64,000 nucleotides of DNA from assembly GCF_018691265.1 (NCBI RefSeq), contig NW_024881313.1, positions 20,081,518-20,145,517 of the forward strand, written 5' to 3'. Under the pieces are notes generated by a model that was not told the origin of the DNA, did no database searches, and worked only from the letters and a program-made list of their open reading frames with translations. Source of the DNA: Tyto alba (taxonomy: Eukaryota; Chordata; Aves; Strigiformes; Tytonidae). Both the position numbers and the translations under genes were made by a program. Positions 42,801 to 53,776 of this stretch are shown piece by piece (position 1 is the stretch's first letter; each line of letters opens with the position of its first letter).

Positions 42801-45800
42801 GCAATAGCTGACAACATGGTTATTGTGGAAGCAACACAGGAGTATTTCTGTGTTTGAACTTTGAAAGCCCTTAAACTTAACTAAATTTGAAGAAGACATG
42901 GACAGTATAGCTATGTGACATGTATTAGAGTTGAAAGCAGAGAGGATTTCATATCATCCATGTATTGGGAAAGGTTATCGATTACTGATGCTGCTGCTTA
43001 TGGGGCTAAAAGTATTACTGGGGTTAAGGCTAAGAAAAGATCTTCCTTAGAATGTGATGTCAGGATGCAGTAGTAAGGGAAGTGATACAAGGAAATAACT
43101 TTTATCATTTGTTAGGGCCATATCGCATAGCAAAACTTCTAAAAGTCTCAAGAAAGAGTTTGTTTTATTAAAATCACTTTCAATATGAAAAGACCTATGT
43201 TATTACATATAAATAGATATAAAAAAAAAAAAGAAAACAAACACTTAAATTCTTCCTTAGACTGACCACTCACAGGCAAAAAAACCCACCAACTTGATAT
43301 TTAAGGTAAGTCTTATGACCTTTTAGTAATTTGTTATAAGTCTTATAGAATGAATATGGTATTTTAGAGGAAATCTTTAAGCTGTGAACCATGTTTTGCT
43401 CTAGAATAAGTGACCTAGAATTTTAAATACTACCCCTTCAAAAGTGAACCTGTTTAGACCTATGTAAGTTTTACTTCTAGTATCCATTTTTAAATTCTCT
43501 GCTCTTAACTGATTTGCTTTTGTGTCAGTAAGTGGATCAGTATCTTCTAACTTTACGCATGTATCAAAAGAACCACCATACTAACTGGCTGTCCTGATGT
43601 ATTTCATGTTCTAAGTATTAACTACAGAGAAGCATATAACTTCTGGGTTTTTTCTGTTGTTTTTGTTTGGTTTTGTTTTTGTTTCCCTTATGGCTGGAAA
43701 AATAACATTGTAGCATTTGGAAGATCATTATTCTATAAGCTGGACATTCCAGCAGGTTGAGGGAGGTGATCTTTCCCTTCTACTCAGCACTAGAGAGTCC
43801 TCACCCAGAGTAGTGTGTCCACTTCCAGGCTTCTCAGTACAAGAGAGACGTGGACATACTGGAGAGAGTCCAAGCAAGCATGACAAAGATAACGAAGGGA
43901 CAAGAGCATCTCTTACATGAGGAACGGCTGAGAGCGCTGGGACTGTTCAGCCTGGAGAAGAGGCTCAGGGGGGGTCTTGTTAATGTGTATAAATACCTGA
44001 GTGGAGAGTTCAAAAGTGACAGAGCCAGGGTCATCTCAGTGGTGCCCAGTGACGGGACCAGAGTCAGTGGGCACTGAAACACAGGAGGTTCTCTCTGAAT
44101 ATCAGGAAACACTTTTTCACTGTGAGGGTGGCTGAGCACTGGCACAGGTTGGCCAGGGAGGTTGTGCAGTTTCTACCCTTGGAGATACTCAAAAGCTGTC
44201 TGAATGCAGTCCTGGGGAAGTGGCTCTAGGTGGACCTGGTTGAGCAGGGAGCTGGACCATACAGCCTCCAAAAGTGTCTTCCAACCTCGACCATTCTGTC
44301 ATTTTGTGACTTTTCAGTTCAGAAGTTGCAACGTTGGAATTTGTGATCCATTAAAAATACAGCTTTCTCTTAATTTTTATTGTGCTAATTATGGTGGTCC
44401 CTTAACAAGTGGTTGTTATTGAGCCTTGAAAGTTAGGCTAATATTTTGTGCAGTTAAATGTTTGGTGATGTTCTTAAGATGATACACTGCTTTAAGTGAT
44501 ATTTTTTCATTTTACTTTTCTTTCTAAAACTAGATTCTTTTAATGAAATAATCATATTAGTAACTATTCCTTTATGAAGACTTCCAGTACTGACTTTTCT
44601 CAAAACTTTAGTCTCAAGAGAAGATGAGGGTTTATGGATTTTTTTTTTTCTGTCCTGAAGTCACCAGTATTCTGTGTAAGCTATTGAAATAAGACGAACA
44701 AGCAGTTACTTTCTTCAGTAAGGAAAAGTGATTAATCAGAATTATAATTATTGATGTTTTCGCTAATTTGTTCTTGTCTTTTTTGTGTTTATGCAGAGCA
44801 TAAAGTAATCATAGTGGGACTTGATAATGCTGGAAAGACTACTATTCTTTACCAATTGTAAGTATATGAACTATTTTGGTTTTCTGATTGCATTTTGGTA
44901 TTTGTTACTGTTTAATCATTGAAAATTCAGCTTTGCAAACTGGTGAAATCTCTGGGGTTCTAGATCACAGTTTGCCCATTAATAGTCTTAGTCATTCTAA
45001 ACAGAGTAAATATTTAAATGATAAGTGAAGGAACTGCAGCGTTTTAAAACTGAACTGTAAATTGAATAACAAAAATTTTACATACAGACAAAAAGTGAAC
45101 TGGAAATTCTTTTGCCATCAAAGCCTATCCTGTCACCAAGAACCACAGAGAAGGAATTGATTTTTAAATTAATGGAAATTCTAGTCATTCTGCAAAAATC
45201 CATAAATGTTTCCTGATTCCCATGTCTAAAATTTATGTTGGTGTCCTGGGTTGAGTGAGTGGTGGGGTTTTTTTGGTGGCAGGGGAGGGGGCTATCGGGG
45301 CGGCCCCCTGTGAGAAGCTTCTCGAAGCTCCCCCAGCTCCAAGTCAGCTTCACTTCTGTTTGGGAAATTGAGCCAATCAGCTGCGCCTCTGCATTAACGT
45401 GTTTAAGAAGGGACGTGGTGACGGGCAGTCAGACTTGTGAGGAGGAGTTGCTGCAGCTGCATGAACACCAAGGTCAGTGGGGGAACGGAGGAAGAAAGGA
45501 GGGGGGAGGTGTGCCGGAGCAGAGACCCCCCTGTATCCTGTGGTGAGATGGCAGGGCGCCCCCCCTCTGCTGCCCATGAAGATCTACAGTGAAGCAGACA
45601 CTGATTTATGGCCTGTGTTTGTTTTCACCTGGATGAGCAAGGTGCTGTGCCCGAAGAAGGCCGGGGTCTTGTGGGAAAAGGTAGCCCCACTGCTGCAATT
45701 CAGCGCTGGGAGGATTGCAGCATGTGGGGGAGTCCCACGCCGGAGCAGCTCGGGAAGGGCTAAAGCTGTGGGAGAGAATCCAGTTGGAGAAATTTGGTGA

Positions 45801-48800
45801 CCCACGATGGAGCAGTGTGGGGAACGCTGCAGCCTGTGGGAGGAACTCATGTCGGAGAAAGTTTGTGGAGGACTGTCTCCTGTGAGAGGGGGACCATGAT
45901 GGAGCAGGAGGAAGAAGTTCCAGAAGCTGTCCCCACTGAAGATAAAGAAAGTGGCAGCGCTGACTGCACCCCCCATTCCCTGCCCCTGCGCCGCTGGGGG
46001 AGGAGGTAGAGATATTGGGAGCAGAACTGAGCCCGGGAAGAAGGGAGGGGTGGGGGGAAGGTGTTCTCAAGATGTGGCAATGTTTCTCACTGTCCTACTC
46101 TGTTATGTGTTGTTAGTGCCTGTAATAAAGGTATGTTCTTTTTTTTTCTTCCCCTAACAAGTCTGCTTTTTGCTCGTGACCATAAAGGGGGATTTTTTCC
46201 CCCATCCCAGTCCTATCTTGAACCCCAAGCCTGGCTCTCTGTCCCTTCTTATTGCTGGAAGAGAAGGGAGAGAGAGAGTGGCTGCATGGTGGTTGGCTGC
46301 CGACCAGGCCTAAACCATGACAGATGGCAGATTCCTCAACATAGTATTTCATCTTGCCTGGGTCCTACCTTAAGCATTTTCAATAGCATCACTGCACCCA
46401 AGTCTTGTCATTGCTACAAGAATATCTGTGATAAATTCAAGAATATTGGCAGGGACATAATTACTATTGTAATTGTGGAAAAGGAGTAGTGTATAGCCAA
46501 ATTACTATGCATATATTTGATATTAAGGCAGCAGAGGATGTTTTCCAAAAAAACTCTTTTTTCTAAGTACTTTTCACAAAGCTTAAATGTAGAACTAATA
46601 ATTTTTCAGCTATGTAAGCAAACAGTTCTTTGGAATTTGTTTTAATATTGAATTACTAAATTGAGTGCTCTGAAAATTATGTTCTGATTTACATTTTGCA
46701 CAGTTTAGAGTTCCCCTTATTTGGGATCTTTAGAATAGCAGCTTCTACTTTGAAACAAGTGCATTTTATGTATACATTAGAGTGTCCTTTAAAAAGAGAA
46801 GCTTCTGAAAATGCAGATGCTTATCCATTTGTTGTAAGCCTTTTATGTGCTTATTTTTCGTTGCTGATATCTTCAAGCATGTCTATAGTCTCTGCTACAA
46901 AAACACACTAGAACTTTATCAACCATGGTTTTTAGTCCAAATTCAGGTTGAACTAATCTTTTTAATAAAGAATTGCTCTTAAGTATTTGCTTAAAAATTC
47001 AAATACATAAATCTTTGAAATTTGCCCTTTTTTTTTTTTTTTGTCAGTGTTACACATATTTACTTTTTCTACAACAAATTTGTTGCAATTGAGCTGTGAC
47101 AAGCCTTGTGGATTTTACTGGCCGGTCTTTATGGTGTGATATTATCTCCTTTAGCTTAATGAATGAAGTCGTTCATACTTCTCCAACCATAGGAAGCAAT
47201 GTAGAAGAAATAGTGGTGAAAAACACTCATTTCTTAATGTGGGATATTGGAGGACAAGAATCATTACGGTCGTCATGGAATACCTATTACTCAAACACAG
47301 AGGTATGAGATGTTGCATCGAAGTCTGCAAATTCAAGTTTGTTTGAAATTATATTTATTTATTAGGAATTGGTAGATTTTTATAAATATTTCAGCTGTAT
47401 TGTTTTTAAACATTTTTGAGGAAGAACAAATCCAAAAAGTGTAAAGTGTCTCTGGTATGCGGACAATTTTCTGGTAATATTTGAAGTATTTTTCCTGTAT
47501 ACTTTACAGTAATATTGTTTGATCTATGTAATAAAATGTGAAGTTAGACTTTTTTCCTGGACAATCAAATGATATCAAAATACATTTCAGATCAAACAGG
47601 TGTTTTGCATGTTTTTTCAAGTAGATTAAAAAAAAAAAATGGCAGTGTGCTTTGCAAATTTGATGCGTATTTGCCAATGGTTACATAACTTCTATACATC
47701 TAGTCTGAAATGTTTTTGCGGTAATGATAATTAAGGATGAAGAATGACATTTTCTCTAGGCAGCAGTATTTAAAAATCTTATCAGCTTGTGGCTTTTATC
47801 CAAAGGATAAAGGAAAGTCTAGCTGTGCAGTACTTATGAGGTACAGGTGAAGCTGCCATTGCTGGAAAGGTTGGAGTAGAACTCGGCAACAGTTGCCTTT
47901 TGGCAGTTTGTTTTTTATGCTAGTCATTCGATGCTAAAAGCTTATCAACATGACAGGCACATAAAATCTCCGTAGCCTCACTTTGAGACTTCTACACCGG
48001 TGTAAAAGATTTTAGACTTAATTTCTTACCATTTGTACTAAAAGCAGAGATCTCTTGTAGGTATTACTCTTTGTAGAAGCATTCCATCCTCCTGTAAAAT
48101 GAGGATTTCTGTCCCATGCCCCCTTTTGAGAGAGGGGAGATTAGTGATCCACCCCAGATGTTCAGAAACTTTTTATCTACTGAAAGCCTGGTGATAACAT
48201 CTCAACCGTCATCTCTAGTATTTTAAACTTATTTTTAATTTTATCTAGAATAGTATGGCTACATCTAGGACAGACATGAGGGTAAAGAGACTTCTGCCAG
48301 CATTATGGGGTATGATAACGATAAGTTCTTGACATTCGTCCATTGAGAAACTTTGATTTTGGAATTTGAGTAGATGCATGTATTAGTTCTTTTTTTTTGA
48401 TCATTTTGGGATGTTCATCATCATGTTCTGGCTAGTTAATGTTTGAAATCCAGTGCTTTCTAGCACTTGGAAAGAATTTTCCCTTAGAAGCTTTGTCTTC
48501 TGGAAACAGTTGAGGGAGGAAAGGGCTCTGTTTAGTATGCTAATCCTAGCCTCCCTGATAAGAATAATTTCTTTACTGTTCTTCCTCATCTGCTAGACAT
48601 CTCAAAATCACAGCAGCATTAAATTGACTTAGTTTTTCATACTTTGTTGTAATTTTTGATGGGTAATGAGTCTCCTTCATTTTATAAGGCAAAGTGGTTT
48701 GGAGCATATGTAGGAGAATCATAGTGGTGACTTGTATTCCTACTTTTTTGTTAATATCTCTTTTCTCTCTGTAAATTGAAGCAATTTAAACAAAATCTTT

Positions 48801-51800
48801 GGAGTAATGTAAAAATTCTACAAATAAGCTTTTCAGTCCATACCTGTTCTAATTAGTTTCAAATTAACACTGCTAATTCTGCAATTCTGTTTTAAGTGTC
48901 AGTATTCTTGCAGAAAGGGCATTGAGACAGGCTTACAGACACAGGATTTGGGAGGAGAGGAAAGAGGAGGAAGCTCTCATGGTTAAGTTATTGGGGGTGG
49001 AGGGCAGAGTATGAGCTACAGTAAAAGAAAAAGGACGGAAAAGTATTCCCATCTAGGGAGAGAAGTCTGTCAGGTGAATGTAATCTCCTTGGTTTCCTCT
49101 CCAGTGCAGCATGGGTTCCCTGTAATTTTTTTTTCTTTTTTTACAGTATCTGTATAATTTTCATCAGAGTGTGCTTGTTTTCCCTATTCATTGTTCCCAC
49201 CTACGATGCTGTTAGCACTGCTTGGGGCACACTCTGGGCAGGACAAGTGTTGAACACTGATCAGTTGTTATGGTTTGTGTGTAATGCTTACAAGCATTTA
49301 CTTGAGTATTACCTGTGTAATGCCATGTCTTTTTCCTCTCTAGTATAAGGCTATAAAATGGAAGGTACAAAACATGTACAAAACATTGTTTTAATAGCTG
49401 TTTTATTAATAACTGTGTAGCAAGTTTGTCATCCACATTTTAAATGTAAGCCACTATCTGTAGGTGCTTTTGGTACCTACATCAATACTTCGTTTATGAT
49501 GTAGGGCCTGAAAATCCACCAAAGAGATTTAACTATACTACATGGAAGTAGATTTTAATAATAGTGCTGAAATATACAAGCACAATAATTTATTATTTTT
49601 AAACTGTAATCTTCATGTATGATTGCCAGTGCTCTAGCAAAAGACTGTAACAATGAACCTCATGTTCTATTTTCTAGCATGCTCTGAAAGCCTGTGTGTT
49701 TCTCATATAGGAAGACTTGTGGCAATGGCCTCTTGAAAATATGCTTTCTGTAATTTATACTTTGTACTTACATACTGTACTATTGTTTTTTCTCCTAGTT
49801 CATCATTCTTGTTGTTGACAGCATTGATAGAGAACGACTTTCTATTACAAAAGAAGAACTTCATAGAATGCTGGCTCATGAGGTATGGCGAGGAGTTGAG
49901 ATAATAGTTTTCTTCTGTTGTGACCAGTCAAATAACATTACATGCTTCCTATGTTAGAAAAAATAATACTGTCACAACAAAATTTCTGAGCCTGAATGTG
50001 CATGCATGTTCATCACATTTTAAAACCATGTAAATTACAGATAAACAGGAAAATTACTTTGAAGCACTCTTAGAGGTCTTGCTTGATTGTAATCAAATCA
50101 CTCTTTACTTCACATTGAAATTGTGAAATATCTTAACCTTCGTATTTGTGTAACTGGGTATTATTGTTCACCACCACTATCTCTCTTCTTTCAGTTAAAT
50201 GGTTAAAATTTCAAGAAGCTTTTTTTTAATTTTTATTTTAGAAAGTAGGCAATTCATTTCTCTTTCTTGTTTTAATCTGGTTCCTTAAAAATAAGGAGCA
50301 CATCTAATACGATGGATAAATTAGTTTCAGTTCAGTTTCCTTCTGAGTTAATTTGCGTGTTGTTTTATGATTTTGTTGTATTGAGAACTGTTCAACACTG
50401 GGTCAACTGTCTCAAACATCCTAAATTAACATCCACATTGGATTAGCTAAAGTACATTAAAACTTCTGTGACCACCCTCAAACTAAATTAGGATTCTTTT
50501 AAATCTAAGTATCTCCCTTTCGTTTCGAAGGAAAAGGATGTAGTATAATGCAAATAATTCTGTGGAGCTCATTTCTCTGAGAGATTTGCATTGTTTCAAA
50601 TGAATGAGGCTTTCACTTTATAGTTAATATGAATGTAGTTTGGGTCTGGTAGTAAGGAGCAAATCCACTACCAAAAAAGGTGGAAAGATGACTTTTTGTG
50701 GTGAAGTTTTCCCATATAACGTATTAGTTTCCAGTGTTACAAATTTATGAGATTGTGATCTACCATCTCTTGAAAACAGTCAGTAGGCCTAGACTAGACT
50801 ACTTGTAGGAGGGAATCTTCAACTTTGGACCATAAAGGTTTGGGCTTTTTTTCTTGATGGAGAAGTAGTCGCAAAATTTAATATACATTTAAATGTGTTG
50901 AACACTTTTAATTACAACTGTCAGCTTCCTGAGTATTGCATTTGTTTACCCTTCTGCACTCCTAGAACCATACATCCCAGTTCTTTTCTCATTGCTATGT
51001 GGAATCCTAATTTCCATACAGGAACAGACCAACTTGTCATTAGTTTTTCTTTTTACTGAAGCTGCTGCAGCATTATTAGAGCTCCCTTTTTGGAACAATA
51101 GGATAGAATTTAAAAGAATTTAGATAGCTTTCTTAAATTGTTACTGCTTTAATCACTACAGAACTTGTTTAATGAAGTTGAAAATAATTTCAAGGGAATG
51201 ATATCTAGCAGGCTTTTTCATTTGAATAGTATCTAATCTAGATTTTGAAATATTTATTCAGTAATAATTCTGCTGGATGGATGGTTTGGAGCTTTATGGA
51301 ATAAATTTTAACAAGACTCTCATTAGTTAACATATGAACATGTGGTCAACACCAAAAGTGTAGTCATATAATACATTATAATTTGATTCTCTGTGGTGGA
51401 GAAGACTTAAAAATAAATTGGTTTCTTCATCTTTATGTAATTAATTGTTAATGCGCTAAGTCTGTTAAAACTCCATGCTGCTTTGTAATTTTAGATTATC
51501 TTGAATGCAGTTCTTAGAAATTCCATTAACACAGTTGCCTTTTAGTTCTTTATAATAACTTTTACGAATGCTTCAAATTACTTCTAGGATTTACGGAAGG
51601 CTGCAGTTCTCATTTTTGCAAACAAGCAGGACATGAAAGGGTGCATGACAGCTGCTGAGATATCTACATACCTCACGCTTAGTTCCATAAAGGATCACCC
51701 GTGGCACATTCAGTCCTGTTGTGCTTTGACAGGAGAAGGGTAAATGCTTACTGCTTATTATAGTAGTATATGGTAAATAAGAATACTGATTTAGAAGCCT

Positions 51801-53776
51801 ATTGACACCAATGTGCATTTCCTGAATGAACATATTTTCTGATCTTTGCAGTCAGAGGGACATTTTGAATTTTTCCTTTTCTTTATTGAGCCTTGAGGAT
51901 TTTTTTCCCTAGCTCAAACTCCAAATTTGTATGAAAGTCTTTCAACTTACTGTTTTAAAAAAAAAAAACAAACCACAACTCAAACAACAACACAAAAAAA
52001 CTCCAACACCCCCCACACACACACATCCAAATATGTAGCTGTTGGCATAATTGTTTACTCTCTGTGCCCTACTCTTGTTCAGTGTTTTCGTGTAGTTAAA
52101 GAAATAAGCTACTGTCACTTCCTTTACATTATGATCTGCTGTAAGCTTCTAACGTGGTGATGGGGGTTGGGGTGGTTTTGGTGTTTTGCTTTTTTTTTGT
52201 TGGTTTGATTTTTTGATAAGCGTTCAATCATAGTTTTGATGAAAAGGTAAATAGGTCTGGCATAAAACAAAATTGTTACCAATATTAAACCTTTTATTTA
52301 TATCTGGCTGACGTAGCTAATTTTGTAACTTGTATAGATTATGCCAGCAATTCTAACATGGAAATCTAAGCTTTACTTAGATCCTTTGTCTGTAAAGATC
52401 AAAAATCATTTTTGGATGCCTGCAACAAATTGGACAGTGTTTGCTTACGTGGTTTGAAGTGTTCTAATTTTTCATCTTGATTCTTAAAACAGTCTGCTAT
52501 TGTGTAATAGTTAGAGGGTTTTTGCAGCTGTATTATACAACCTTTACAATAATATGGTCTTGTAACATCAAAAATAGTGAATCCGACTGAGTATTTGGGA
52601 AGTGAGAGCATCTCCCTCACTTCTAACATGAAATATTTTCTAATGTAATGGAGATGTCTTGTAGTGATTGGTAGTATTCACTTCCTTAGGGTGGGATGTG
52701 TGAGTGAAAACAAACTTTTTTTGATTGAGTCTTTGGATTGCATTGCTTCATTCTAAGAGTTAACTCTGCTTTCCTCCTACTAGTTTTGCCAAAGTCATTT
52801 TTGAGTGTTTATTTTTGTACTAACTTAGATCTTCAAATAAGTTGGCATTTGGAGGAAGGTAGAAATTAATGAATATGAACTTAATTTTAGAAACATTGGA
52901 CACCCTACACTGCTTCTTTTTTATTAAAAAAAAAAAAAAAAAAAAAAGATGAGTAATTAGAATACCTAAAACTGACAATAGTGAGTCGAACTCGTAAAAA
53001 AATTCCGAGTTAGATTGCTGAGCTGAATCTTCCTTGGGAAGATCTGGTGGATGTCTCGGGAGATTAGCCCCATATGAGTGAAGCTCTTGGATAGCTAAGG
53101 TATGATATGCTTTACAAAAGTAAAGTTTAAAGATGGCATAAAGTAGGTAACTAGATTCCCAGAAAGCCAAAGGAAGACATATCTTATGAAATGGAGACTT
53201 CATAGAGATGCAAATTGAGTGAGTAAGCAGATTAGATCCCGTGCAATCTTGGTATTGAATATAAACATATTTTAAAATTTGTAATGTGATTCTGGAATTT
53301 TGGATACACTGCCTTTTCATGAACCAGTTCAGTCTGAATACCTGTCTCTTGTCTTTTTGTATTAATATGTAAAGGTCTAGCTTTCAAGTAAGTAGTCTTT
53401 CACAGGAAACCTGTAGAAAAAGAAAAACTTATTTGGTTCCATGTACTTTTTAGTAAGCATATTAAGAATAGTGTCTTTCAGACTTACAAGGAAAAGAAAT
53501 TGAAGTAGTGCCAAGCTTCAAGACAATAGTATGCTTTACCATCTTCTTGTGGTTAAAGCCTAAGTAAGCTTAGTTTAAAACACTATATACTCTGTTCAAG
53601 TTTCAATATCAATTTCTGCTGATTTTACTTATTTTAAGTAGATGTTTTTAAACATAAAAACAAGTAGTAAATACTTTAAAGATGTTTGAATAGAACTAGT
53701 ACCAATAGAACATCTCTTATCTTTCAGATTATGCCAAGGCTTGGAGTGGATGACCTCCCGTATTGGAGTGAGATAG
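36794..53776 (+). CDS. ARL5B: ARL5B, ARF-like small GTPase (complete, six coding exons)
   Basis: The join is 36794-36839, 44797-44857, 47155-47302, 49799-49882, 51588-51739 and 53728-53776: 540 bases, 179 codons plus TAG, equal in length to human ARL5B. Gly2 after the initiator Met fits N-myristoylation (MGLIFAKLW). GTPase motifs: P-loop GLDNAGKTT (23-31), switch I SPTIGSN with T47, switch II WDIGGQE (65-71), NKQD (125-128) and a CAL motif near 158-160. Family knowledge: ARL5B acts at the trans-Golgi in endosome-to-Golgi transport and recruits the GARP tether and AP-4. The start ATG has CCAGGG-ATG-G context. It is divergent from NSUN6. Intron 1 carries a CR1 fragment and intron 2 a solo LTR; coding exons are intact. 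From memory, residues 13-14 are GS where human has CN. Confidence 0.98.
41780..41798. repeat. (AT)n dinucleotide repeat
   Basis: About nine AT units in ARL5B intron 1. Confidence 0.9.
43750..44312 (+). mobile_element. CR1 LINE 3' fragment, 5'-truncated, sense
   Basis: Recognised from the CR1 3' region: TTGAGGGAGGTGATC, CTACTCAGCACTAGAGAG, CAGTACAAGAGAGACGTGGA, GGGACTGTTCAGCCTGGAG, AATGTGTATAAATACCTGA, ATCAGGAAACACTTTTTCAC and CTCTAGGTGGACCTGGTTGA. It ends with degenerate ATTCTGTC/ATTTTGTG units like the usual CR1 tail. About 560 bases remain. Frames are broken and no intact reverse transcriptase is present. CR1 is the dominant LINE of birds and other reptiles. Confidence 0.93.
44797..44857 (+). 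CDS. ARL5B: ARL5B coding exon 2 (P-loop)
   Basis: 61 bases. The acceptor is tttatgcag and the donor TT|gtaagt. It encodes [20 protein letters not shown] and two bases of a split Phe codon: beta strand 1 and the phosphate-binding loop. Confidence 0.97.
45242..46322 (+). mobile_element. Solo LTR of an endogenous retrovirus (bird ERV, probably ERVL-like)
   Basis: A 1081-base GC-rich block in AT-rich intron. It begins TGTCCTGGGTT and ends AAACCATGACA; these termini are imperfect inverted repeats with TG...CA ends. It is flanked by GTTGG (45237-45241) and GATGG (46323-46327), a 5-base target duplication with one mismatch. An AATAAA lies at 46124-46129, followed by T-rich sequence, and a TTTAAGAAG TATA-like element lies at about 45402. 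The order promoter then poly(A) sets it in the sense direction. There are no gag, pol or env frames, no second LTR and no primer-binding site, so it is a solo LTR. The family is inferred from TSD length and termini. Confidence 0.85.
46124..46129 (+). terminator. Poly(A) signal inside the LTR
   Basis: AATAAA followed within 15 bases by a T-rich tract, the expected R-region poly(A) signal. It is in the same direction as ARL5B transcription, 1.27 kb into intron 2. Confidence 0.6.
47155..47302 (+). CDS. ARL5B: ARL5B coding exon 3 (switch I and II)
   Basis: 148 bases: C completes the Phe codon, then 49 codons. The acceptor is cctttag and the donor GAG|gtatga. It encodes [15 protein letters not shown] with switch I T47 and [16 protein letters not shown] with switch II Q70. 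Confidence 0.97.
49799..49882 (+). CDS. ARL5B: ARL5B coding exon 4
   Basis: 84 bases, 28 codons, phase 0/0. The acceptor is ttctcctag and the donor GAG|gtatgg. It encodes [20 protein letters not shown] and LHRMLAHE. Confidence 0.97.
51588..51739 (+). CDS. ARL5B: ARL5B coding exon 5 (NKQD)
   Basis: 152 bases: 50 codons plus two bases of a split Gly codon. The acceptor is acttctag and the donor GG|gtaaat. It encodes [20 protein letters not shown] with the guanine-specificity motif, then [15 protein letters not shown]. Confidence 0.97.
51958..52024. repeat. A/C-rich low-complexity tract with (CA)n
   Basis: An A run followed by CAAA/CAACA units and a short (CA)n. It is a simple repeat in ARL5B intron 5. 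Confidence 0.85.
52926..52947. repeat. A22 homopolymer
   Basis: 22 consecutive A bases in ARL5B intron 5. Confidence 0.9.
53728..53776 (+). CDS. ARL5B: ARL5B terminal coding exon
   Basis: A completes the split Gly codon, then [15 protein letters not shown] and TAG at 53774-53776. The acceptor is tatctttcag. The coding part is only 49 bases and could easily be missed, but it matches the human C-terminus. Confidence 0.96.

Larger units (their letters stand above)
36840..44796 (+). other. ARL5B: ARL5B intron 1
   Basis: A 7.96 kb GT-AG intron. The first 200 bases remain in the CpG island and carry a G-run cluster (36862-36894). It contains an (AT)n run at 41780-41798 and the CR1 fragment at 43750-44312. 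No gene was recognised. Confidence 0.85.
44858..47154 (+). other. ARL5B: ARL5B intron 2
   Basis: A 2.3 kb GT-AG intron. Nearly half of it is the solo LTR at 45242-46322. The rest is AT-rich, with a T run ending near 47042 upstream of the exon 3 acceptor. Confidence 0.85.
47303..53727 (+). other. ARL5B: ARL5B introns 3 to 5
   Basis: Three GT-AG introns (47303-49798, 49883-51587, 51740-53727) separated by exons 4 and 5. They contain an A/C-rich stretch at 51958-52024, a G/T-rich stretch at about 52143-52215 and an A22 run at 52926-52947. No other gene was recognised. Confidence 0.8.

Noticed and set aside
43717..44145. Open frames of 67-103 codons at 43.7-44.1 kb
   Set aside because: Fragments inside the CR1 3' region; not in a continuous reverse transcriptase frame.
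45259..46489. Several 60-150-codon open frames on both strands at 45.3-46.5 kb
   Set aside because: They lie inside the solo LTR, which normally has no genes; no gag, pol or env motif is visible.
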